Shown here: positions 10,001 to 15,473 of the stretch, piece after piece
How positions within the stretch are numbered: the first letter of the stretch is position 1
Layout of the letters: each line of letters begins with the position of its first letter
The notes under the pieces: model-generated
What the model saw: the letters and a program-made list of their open reading frames with translations, nothing else
What the model was told of the DNA's origin: nothing
Database searches by the model: none
Source of the DNA: Acidimicrobiia bacterium
GTDB taxonomy: Bacteria > Actinomycetota > Acidimicrobiia > Acidimicrobiales > SKKL01
Assembly: GCA_016649895.1 (NCBI GenBank)
Contig: JAENWR010000012.1
Coordinates: 1 to 52,709 of the forward strand
Direction: 5' to 3'
DNA length: 52,709 nucleotides
Program-made: the position numbers and the translations under genes

Positions 10001-10804
10001 GACACCACCGGCGCGGGCCACAAGGTCAGGGCCTACCCGGCACTCGTCGACGAGGGCGACACGGTCGCGGTACGACTGTTGCCGACGGCCGACGAGCAGT
10101 GGGAGGCGATGTGGTCGGGCACTCGACGCCTGCTGCGCCTCGCCCTCCCGGCACCGGGTCGGGCGCTCGAGCGGATGCTCGACAACCGGGCGACGCTCGC
10201 GCTCACCTCCTCACCCTGGCGCACGCCGGCCGACTGGGCGGGCGATGCGGCATCGGCCGCCATCGACAAGGTCGTCGACGAGGCGGGCGGCCCGTCGTGG
10301 ACCGACGCCGGCTACGCCGCCTTGCTCGCCGCCGCCAAGGCCGACCTGCCGAAGCTGTTGGTCGACGCCGCTCCGGCGGCGCTCGACATCCTGCGCACCC
10401 TCGGTCGGCTGCGGCCCCGTCTCGATGCCACCACCCAGCCCGCCCTCGCGCCGTCGGTGGCCGACATGCGCCACCAGCTCGCCCGCCTCGTGTACCCGGG
10501 CATGCTCGCCGCGATCGGGGTCGACCGCTTCGCCGACGTCCGCCGCTACCTCCTCGCCATCGAGCACCGACTCGAGAAATTGCCCGACGCGTTGATGAGG
10601 GATCAGGAGCGGATGCTCACCTGCATCCGCCTCGACCGCGAGTTCGACGCGCTGGCCGAGCGGGTGCCGTCGTCACCGGAGCTCGACGAGGTGGGCTGGC
10701 TCCTCCAGGAGCTGCGGGTGGCGACCTTCGCCCAGCACCTCGGCACCGCCCAGCCGGTGAGCGAGAAGCGTGTCCGCACCGCGCTGGCGGCCGCATCGCG
10801 CTGA
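7022..10804 (+). CDS. hrpA: ATP-dependent RNA helicase HrpA
   Basis: 1260 residues, close to E. coli HrpA (about 1300). Motif I GETGSGKSTQ at 48-57, DEAHERS near 145, VTSATIDTERF near 180, the family VI motif QRAGRCGRVGPG near 360, then the helicase-associated and OB-like regions, followed by the long C-terminal DUF3418 region that separates HrpA from the shorter HrpB. HrpA acts on mRNA and rescues stalled ribosomes in E. coli. The reading frame is intact throughout. It is convergent with the enoyl-CoA hydratase gene, 47 bases apart; no clear intrinsic terminator is seen in that gap. Confidence 0.95.
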   Translation: MSRFSPAQLLHRQALVPTPAYPPELPISQRRDDLLAAIAENQVVIVAGETGSGKSTQLPKLCLELGRGVEGYVGHTQPRRIAARSIAERVADELGTTVGGLVGYTVRFTDEVGDDTLVKLMTDGILLAEIQRDRHLSRYDTIIIDEAHERSLNIDFLLGYLRQLLPRRPDLKVIVTSATIDTERFSAHFGDAPIIEVSGRTYPVDLRYRPLDEPDTEELDDEAGARGGRRGAASDSKDQTRGIVDAVAELRREGPGDVLVFCSGERDIRDAADALRDRKLPDTEILPLYARLSSAEQHRVFSAHPGRRIVLATNVAETSLTVPGIRYVVDPGTARISRYNHRTKVQRLPIEAVSQASADQRAGRCGRVGPGICIRLYSEDDYESRPRFTEPEIQRTNLASVILQMAALGLGDVEAFPFVDPPDSRSIRDGVALLAELGAVDPEHEGTTRWLTPKGRQLAKLPLDPRLGRMVLEADRSGCLHEVMVIAAAMSILDPRERPTGSEQQAAQMHARFAHPDSDFLAYIALWDHVRELRRERGSNQFRKQLKAEYLNVMRVREWQDLYSQLRRVVGQMGMRTRHGGEPASGDAIHMSLLPGLLSHIGMKEGDTREYRGARNAKFAIAPGSTLSRSGPKWVMAGELVETNRMWGRVVARIRPEWAEEVGEHVVKRSYGDAWWDRERGAALAHERVTLYGLPLVTGRTVNVSRIDPALARELFIWHALVQGEWDTHHRFVDRNRERLTEVADLEARARRDLLVDDDVIADWFAARIPDHIASVRTFDKWWKRAQEQPDLLDIPLRVLAGGGDELDPSAFPDEWRQGSLTLALDYRFEPGTITDGLTVDVPLTALNQIDPTAFEWHVPGVRADLVDALVRSLPKAIRRSLVPVPDTVAAVLDRLDPGSGEGLLQSLSRELGRVGGVHVPVDAFDLDKVPDHLRPTFRILDEAGAPLAVGKSVDALGSLLDEQVRNAIAHSGAAIERRGLTAWPGGGLPRVVDTTGAGHKVRAYPALVDEGDTVAVRLLPTADEQWEAMWSGTRRLLRLALPAPGRALERMLDNRATLALTSSPWRTPADWAGDAASAAIDKVVDEAGGPSWTDAGYAALLAAAKADLPKLLVDAAPAALDILRTLGRLRPRLDATTQPALAPSVADMRHQLARLVYPGMLAAIGVDRFADVRRYLLAIEHRLEKLPDALMRDQERMLTCIRLDREFDALAERVPSSPELDEVGWLLQELRVATFAQHLGTAQPVSEKRVRTALAAASR

Positions 10805-10851
10805 GGGTCGGCGCCCGTGCCGGGGCTGCTCCCGCTCCAGGCTCAGCCCGA

Positions 10852-11631
10852 TCAGGTCTCGGGAGCACCGTGGCGGCCGGCGCCGGCGGCGAACCGGGCC
10901 GCCCCTTCGCGAGCCTCGCCTGATCGAGCGACCTCGCGGCCGAGCGCGGTCTCGTGGGCCATCGCATCGGCGAACGGGAGCGACCACTGGTCGATGGCCG
11001 ACCGGCGGTCGCTGCGCAGGCAGATCCGCGGGAGCGCCGCCAGCTCGTGGGCGAGCGCGAGAGCAGCATCGAACGCCGCACCCGGCTCGACGACCCGATC
11101 GACCAGGCCGATGGCCTTGGCCTCGTCGGCACCCACGCCACGCCCGGTGAGGATGAGGTCCATCGCCCGGCCGTGGCCCACGAGGCGCGGCAGTCGCACG
11201 GTGCCGCCATCGACAAGGGGAACACCCCAGCGCCGGCAGTAGACGCCGAGGGTGGCGTCGGACGCCGCCACCCGCAGGTCACACCAGATGGCGAGCTCGA
11301 GCCCCCCGGCCACCGCGTGTCCCTCGATGGCCGCGATGACCGGCTTGGAGAGGTCCATTCGGGTGGGCCCCATCGGCCCGTCGACCGCCATGTCAGCCTC
11401 GATGCGGTTGCCGCGCCCCTCGGCCACTCCCTTCAGGTCGGCTCCGGCGCAGAACGTGCCGCCCGCGCCGTGGAGCACCGCGGCCGACAGGGCGTCGTCG
11501 GACTCGAACCGGCGGAACGCCTCGACGAGCAGGTCGGCGGTCGGCCGATCGACGGCGTTGCGCACGGCGGGCCGATCGATGGTGACGACGAGCACGCCGC
11601 CGTCGATGGTGCTGGTGACCGGTGCGCCCAT
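10852..11631 (-). CDS. Enoyl-CoA hydratase/isomerase family protein
   Basis: 259-residue crotonase-fold protein. The oxyanion-hole segments are visible: GTFCAGADLKG near residue 60 and IEGHAVAGGLELAIWCDLRVA near 95-115, followed by LVDGGTVRLPRLVG and the usual A-K-A-I-G-L-V-D-R-V-V helix. Members hydrate or isomerise acyl-CoA intermediates; the exact substrate cannot be told. It lies 18 bases after the desaturase gene with a purine-rich GAGGGGG before ATG 11631, so the two are probably one transcript. Confidence 0.88.
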   Translation of the reverse strand: MGAPVTSTIDGGVLVVTIDRPAVRNAVDRPTADLLVEAFRRFESDDALSAAVLHGAGGTFCAGADLKGVAEGRGNRIEADMAVDGPMGPTRMDLSKPVIAAIEGHAVAGGLELAIWCDLRVAASDATLGVYCRRWGVPLVDGGTVRLPRLVGHGRAMDLILTGRGVGADEAKAIGLVDRVVEPGAAFDAALALAHELAALPRICLRSDRRSAIDQWSLPFADAMAHETALGREVARSGEAREGAARFAAGAGRHGAPET

Positions 11632-11649
11632 GCGAAGCCCCCTCGCGGA

Positions 11650-12597
11650 TCAGGCCCCCGCGGCGAGGGCCCGCCAGAGCGCACGGTAGCTGGGATGCTC
11701 GAGATCGGGCGTCACCCATCGGGCGGCGACGAGCTCGTGGTGCATCGCCGGCAGGTTGCGCCACGGGACGCCCGTGTCGACGTGGTGCGCCAGGTGCCAC
11801 CCGGTGTTGAACGGCACGATCGTGGCTCGCGCCAGCCACGACTGGCGGACGTGGTGGGTGGTGCGCCGGCGATCGGTGCTGTGTTCCATGCCGCCGTGCT
11901 CGGCCACGGCGCGCAGCCGGTTGACGACGCGCCACGACGTCATCCACGGGAGGAGCCACAGCCCGAGGTAGAGCTCGGGGCGGCCGGCAGCCGTGGCCGC
12001 CCCGAGCAGCACGAGCTGGGTGCCGAGGATGCGGGTGGCCAACGGACGCGATGTGGGCTTGGTGAGCGCCGTCAGCAGCGGCTTCAGGTTCTTCCACCCC
12101 GAGATGCCGACCGCGTCACGGAGCAGTTTGCGACGGAAGCTGGCACGACTGATCGGGTAGCCCACGTAGAGGCCCATGTCGGGCTCGTTCGGGCCGAACT
12201 CCTCCTTGTGGTGGGCGAAGTGGCTGCGCCGGTAGGCGTCGAGCGGAACGAACGCCGGATAGGCCAGCAGCCATCGCCCCACCCGGTCGTTCCACGCCTT
12301 GTTCGAGAACAGCAGCTTGTGGGCAGCTTCGTGGGCGAGGATGGCGAACCGGGCGAACGTGGCCCCCATGGCGATCGCCGCGGCGAGGTAGCCCAGTGGG
12401 TGGGCGATCCACACGGCAGCCCCGACGATCAGCGCCGCCTGGGCCCAGCAGAGCACGACGCTGCCGACGTTGCGCAGGTCGTCGACGCGACGCAGATCGC
12501 CCCTCACCGCGGCGACCGGCATGCCGGTGGCGGTGAGGCGCTCGGTGGGAAGGACATCGGGCAGGTGCGCTGCGGGCGGCACCATCGTTGCGGCCAT
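11650..12597 (-). CDS. Membrane fatty acid desaturase
   Basis: 315-residue integral membrane di-iron enzyme. The three histidine clusters are present: HEAAH, then RSHFAHHKEE, and the late NTGWHLAHHVDTGVPW, together with hydrophobic spans such as ALIVGAAVWIAHPLGYLAAAIAMG. This is the FA_desaturase family, which also includes carotenoid hydroxylases and ketolases; lipid desaturation is most likely but unproven. ATG 12597 is preferred over a GTG at 12624 because TACGAT lies 6 bases upstream of it. Divergent from the PaaX-type gene with 29 bases between starts, so that regulator may control it. Confidence 0.85.
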   Translation of the reverse strand: MAATMVPPAAHLPDVLPTERLTATGMPVAAVRGDLRRVDDLRNVGSVVLCWAQAALIVGAAVWIAHPLGYLAAAIAMGATFARFAILAHEAAHKLLFSNKAWNDRVGRWLLAYPAFVPLDAYRRSHFAHHKEEFGPNEPDMGLYVGYPISRASFRRKLLRDAVGISGWKNLKPLLTALTKPTSRPLATRILGTQLVLLGAATAAGRPELYLGLWLLPWMTSWRVVNRLRAVAEHGGMEHSTDRRRTTHHVRQSWLARATIVPFNTGWHLAHHVDTGVPWRNLPAMHHELVAARWVTPDLEHPSYRALWRALAAGA

Positions 12598-12603
12598 GTT
12601 CTG

Positions 12604-12609
12604 ATCGTA
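12604..12609 (-). promoter_or_regulatory. -10 element TACGAT of the desaturase gene
   Basis: Read on the minus strand, TACGAT is followed by CAGAAC and then ATG (12597): a TANNNT box 6 bases before the start, so the mRNA is probably leaderless. It lies within the 29 bases shared with the divergent regulator gene. Confidence 0.5.
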
Positions 12610-12626
12610 GTACGCATTGCTCACAC

Positions 12627-13424
12627 ATGTCGATCAAACGTAATGTCCTGGCGGCCGTTCGCAGCCGCCGACTGACAGCCCGATCCGTCCTCCTCTCGGT
12701 GCTGCTCGGCACCGACCCGCCCCGTCTGCCGGTCAGCGTGCTGGTCGCCACGACCGAGCTGTTCGGGATCGCAGAGGGCACCACCCGTACGGCCCTGTCG
12801 CGCATGGCCACCGCCGGCGAGCTCCGCGCCGAGGACGGCCGCTACCAGCTCGCCTCCGAGCAGCTACTTCGACGCCAGGTGCGCCAGGCCGAGAGCCGCC
12901 GGGCCCAGATACGCGATTGGGCGATCGGCGACGCGTGGGTGCAGGCGGTGGTGACGTCGACGGGTCGGCGCCCGGCCGACGAACGAGCAGCGCTTCGAAC
13001 GTCGCTACAGGCCGGCCGGCTCGCCGAGCTGCGCCAGGGCGTCTGGCTGCGACCCGACAACCTGATCCCCGAGCAGTCCCTCCATGCTGATCCCAGCGTC
13101 ACCTGGTTCGCCGCGTCGCCCGAAGCTGACCCTCACGAGCTGGTGGCAGCCCTGTGGGACCTGCCCGCTTGGGCTGCCCACGCCGACGACCTGCGACGAC
13201 GGCTCGACGGGCTCGTCGAGCCGCTCGACGCCGGCGACCGCACCGTCCTCGCCGACGGGTTCGTGCTCAGTGCCGAGGTGCTCCGCGCGCTCCAGGCCGA
13301 TCCGCTCCTGCCGCCCCCGCTGCTCCCGGCAGCCTGGCCCGGCGCCGACCTCCGCCGCGAGTACGAGCGGTACGACACGGCCTACCGCTCCGTCCTCGCC
13401 ACCTGGTTCGCCGAGCACCGCTGA
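12627..13424 (+). CDS. PaaX-family transcriptional regulator
   Basis: 265 residues with the PaaX layout: an N-terminal winged helix (SVLLSVLLGTDPPRLPVSVLVATTELFGI, then TTRTALSRMATAGELRAEDGRYQLA), a central ferredoxin-like region (WLRPDNL) and a C-terminal helical domain. PaaX proteins respond to phenylacetyl-CoA or other acyl-CoA-type ligands. The neighbour on the other strand is a desaturase followed by an enoyl-CoA hydratase, so a lipid-linked ligand is plausible; this is inference. The start at 12627 leaves only 29 bases to the divergent desaturase start. Confidence 0.85.
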   Translation: MSIKRNVLAAVRSRRLTARSVLLSVLLGTDPPRLPVSVLVATTELFGIAEGTTRTALSRMATAGELRAEDGRYQLASEQLLRRQVRQAESRRAQIRDWAIGDAWVQAVVTSTGRRPADERAALRTSLQAGRLAELRQGVWLRPDNLIPEQSLHADPSVTWFAASPEADPHELVAALWDLPAWAAHADDLRRRLDGLVEPLDAGDRTVLADGFVLSAEVLRALQADPLLPPPLLPAAWPGADLRREYERYDTAYRSVLATWFAEHR

Positions 13425-13490
13425 TCCCCGCCGCCCCGCACGGCTGGCACTGCGAGCGGCTGTCGAACGATGATCGTCGCTCACGTACCT

Positions 13491-13528
13491 GGCGGTACCG
13501 GACCAACCCGCCTGACCAAAACCGGAGG
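13491..13528 (+). ncRNA. preQ1-I riboswitch aptamer overlapping the ribosome binding site
   Basis: Five-base stem P1: GGCGG 13491-13495 with CCGCC 13508-13512. Its loop ends in CAAC, with C13507 next to P1 at the place where preQ1-I aptamers read the ligand. Loop bases CCGG 13498-13501 pair with CCGG 13522-13525 to form pseudoknot P2. The joining tail UGACCAAAAC (13513-13522) closely resembles the A-rich tail UUAACAAAAC of the Thermoanaerobacter tengcongensis preQ1 aptamer. P2 takes up the first GG of the Shine-Dalgarno GGAGG (13524-13528), so ligand binding should block translation. The gene downstream is a queuosine-precursor transporter, the expected target. Comparison is from memory; no covariance search was run. 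Confidence 0.8.
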
Positions 13529-13533
13529 CCAAC

Positions 13534-14247
13534 CTGTCTGCCACCTCACACGAGGCGGATCGAGCCGACCCCACGTCGACCTCGCTCCTCTCCCCCATCT
13601 CCCGTGTGGCCATCGTCGCGGTCGGCGCCTACGTGGGCGCCCAGGTCATCGCCGACGTGGCCAGCGTGAAGGTGGGCTCGATCACCGGCCGTGCCGTCGA
13701 CATGGGCACGTTCGTCTACCCGATCACGTTCACCCTGCGCGATGTGGTCCACAAGACGCTCGGCCGCCGCGCCGCCCGCACGCTGGTGGTGACCGCCGCC
13801 GTGGTGAACCTGTTCATGGCCCTCTACCTGCTGTGGGCCGCTCGTTGGCCGTCGGACCCGTCGTTCACCCTCGGACCCGAGTTCGCGGCGGTGATGGCAC
13901 CGCTGTGGCGGATCACCTTCGCCTCGATCGTGGCCGAGGTGGTCAGCGAGCTGGCCGACACCGAGGTGTACCACTGGTTCGTCCGACGGGTCACCACGCG
14001 CCACCAGTGGGCCCGGGTGGCGGTGAGCAACGCGGTGAGCGTCCCGATCGACAACGTGATCTTCGCCGTCGCGGCGTTCGGATCGTTGCCGGGCTTGGCC
14101 GACCACTCGCTCACGCTGCCGTGGCACACGGTGTGGGACATCTTCGTGGTGAACCTCACGGTGAAGGCCTTGGTGAGCATGGCCAGCATCCCGCTCATCT
14201 ACATGGCACCCGACCGGGACTGGACGGCCCGGCCCGACGATGCATGA
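13534..14247 (+). CDS. yhhQ: Queuosine precursor transporter (YhhQ/VUT family)
   Basis: 237 residues, about six membrane spans, DUF165/YhhQ family: VAIVAVGAYVGAQVIADVASVKVG, GTFVYPITFTLRDVVHKTLG, FASIVAEVVSELADTEVYHW and VPIDNVIFAVAAF are the family hallmarks. It imports preQ0/preQ1-type queuine precursors across the inner membrane. The start is chosen at CTG 13534, 5 bases after GGAGG (13524-13528), because no ATG or TTG lies in reach; the next in-frame option is GTG 13606, which would cut into the first helix and has no ribosome site. It follows a preQ1-I-like riboswitch, which both supports the function and predicts repression by the imported compound. Confidence 0.88.
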   Translation: MSATSHEADRADPTSTSLLSPISRVAIVAVGAYVGAQVIADVASVKVGSITGRAVDMGTFVYPITFTLRDVVHKTLGRRAARTLVVTAAVVNLFMALYLLWAARWPSDPSFTLGPEFAAVMAPLWRITFASIVAEVVSELADTEVYHWFVRRVTTRHQWARVAVSNAVSVPIDNVIFAVAAFGSLPGLADHSLTLPWHTVWDIFVVNLTVKALVSMASIPLIYMAPDRDWTARPDDA

Positions 14248-14301
14248 GTCGGCGAGCTCGATGTCGGGTAGCCAGCCGGAGTTCGCGAGCAGGAGGCACG
14301 C

Positions 14302-14676
14302 ATGGACGCACTCGGCCACCGGCGGTGGGTCATCGCCGAAGGATGGATCCCCGACAGCAGCACGGGCCCGGCCCCAGCTCTCACGAGCCATGAGACCGCC
14401 TGCCTGCTCAACACCGGCGATGACGATGCCCACGTGAGCGTTCACGTCTACTTCACCGACCGCGAGCCCGCCGGGCCCTATCGGGTGGTGGTGCCGGCGC
14501 GCCGAACGCTGCACCTGCGCTTCAACGACCTGACCGACCCCGAGACGGTGCCCCTCGGCACCGACTACGCCTCGGTGATCGAGTCGGACGTGCCGATCGT
14601 GGTGCAGCACACCCGACTCGATTCACGACAAGCCGAGAACGCGCTTCTATCGACGATCGCCTTCCCCGCTGGCTGA
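14302..14676 (+). CDS. Sensory rhodopsin transducer homologue (ASRT family)
   Basis: 124 residues, nearly the length of the Anabaena sensory rhodopsin transducer, and alike throughout: RWVIAEGWIPDSS, SHETACLLNTGDDDAHV, YFTDREPAGPYRVVVPARR, HLRFNDLTDPETVPLGTDY, and the C-terminal VVQHTRLDSRQAENALLST. The Anabaena protein is a soluble beta-sandwich tetramer that binds a membrane rhodopsin and may bind DNA or small ligands. No rhodopsin gene lies in this window, so another partner or ligand is likely. AGGAGG at 14291-14296 sits 5 bases before the ATG, a strong ribosome site. Confidence 0.88.
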   Translation: MDALGHRRWVIAEGWIPDSSTGPAPALTSHETACLLNTGDDDAHVSVHVYFTDREPAGPYRVVVPARRTLHLRFNDLTDPETVPLGTDYASVIESDVPIVVQHTRLDSRQAENALLSTIAFPAG

Positions 14677-14697
14677 GCTGCCAGGGTCAGCAGCCGG

Positions 14698-14703
14698 TAC
14701 GGT
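14698..14703 (+). promoter_or_regulatory. -10-like TACGGT before the 14712 gene
   Basis: TACGGT lies 8 bases before ATG 14712 with no Shine-Dalgarno sequence between; probable promoter of a near-leaderless mRNA. Spacing is slightly longer than in the best cases of this window. Confidence 0.35.
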
Positions 14704-14711
14704 CAGCCGCA

Positions 14712-15437
14712 ATGGACGACCCGAACGACACACCGCAGCAGCGTCCGCGCGACGACTGGGAGATCGCCGACGTCGCCACTTCGGAAGCTCCCGATCTCAT
14801 TGCCCCTGGTCCTCCCTCCTCCGCCACCCCTGGTGGCGATGGACCGACTGCCGACGACGGGGACGCCGACGAGGACGCCGTGCGGCGCTACCTCACCTGG
14901 ATCGATGATCCGTCGAGCCTTCGCGACGAGGACCACATCACCGAGCTGCAGTCGCGCATCGACGCGGCTCGCGATCCCATCGACAAGATCCACCTGGCGA
15001 GCGAGCTGCACTGGGCCAAGAAGGTCGACGGGACCCACCTGCGTCGAGACTTCCTCGCCGTGGCCCGTCGGTGGGCCGAGGCCAACCGCATCGTGCCGGA
15101 GGCGTTCATGGAGATGGGCGTTCCGACCGAAGACCTCCGTCAGGCGGGCTTCGCGGTCGACACACGTCCCCGTCGCAAGTCCGAAACGGGAACGGTGGCT
15201 CCATCGACGCCGCGAGCCGAGCGGGTCGGCGTCGAACGCATCCGTGAGGGGGCGATGTCGTTCGATGCCGCGTTCACCATCGCCGACCTCCGTGACCGGG
15301 TGGGTGGCAGCCCTGGCACGGTGCGAAAGGCCCTTGAAGCGATGGTGGCCGAGGGTCGCGTCGAGAACCTCGGGCCCGATGCCAACTGGCCCGGCCCTGG
15401 CCGCCCCCCGAACCGCTACGTGAGGCGCCGCAGCTGA
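14712..15437 (+). CDS. Hypothetical protein with C-terminal winged-helix-like region
   Basis: 241 residues, not recognised as a named family. Residues 1-50 are acidic, proline-rich and probably disordered. A helical block (about 55-150) follows: YLTWIDDPSSLRDEDHI, HLASELHWAKKVDGTHLRRDF, ANRIVPEAFMEMGVP. The C-terminus (about 175-241) reads AAFTIADLRDRVGGSPGTVRKALEAM then AEGRVENLG and a wing-like GPGRPPNRYVRR, which looks like a DNA-binding winged helix. It ends 36 bases from the convergent SbcC-like gene. A regulator or nucleoid protein is possible; no function is assigned. Confidence 0.7.
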   Translation: MDDPNDTPQQRPRDDWEIADVATSEAPDLIAPGPPSSATPGGDGPTADDGDADEDAVRRYLTWIDDPSSLRDEDHITELQSRIDAARDPIDKIHLASELHWAKKVDGTHLRRDFLAVARRWAEANRIVPEAFMEMGVPTEDLRQAGFAVDTRPRRKSETGTVAPSTPRAERVGVERIREGAMSFDAAFTIADLRDRVGGSPGTVRKALEAMVAEGRVENLGPDANWPGPGRPPNRYVRRRS

Positions 15438-15473
15438 GCGTACGCACCTGAGCCCGCGTCGACTGAGCCAGCG

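Noticed and set aside
6863..10021. 1052-codon open frame opposite hrpA
   Set aside because: Antisense shadow of an intact HrpA; low-complexity G/V/H/R-rich translation and no domain.
10805..10851. Terminator between hrpA and the enoyl-CoA hydratase gene
   Set aside because: Only loose GC-rich complementarity; no convincing stem.
12598..12626. Inverted GATCG/CGATC near the desaturase-PaaX starts as an operator
   Set aside because: Arms are too short and one lies in the PaaX coding sequence; weak evidence.
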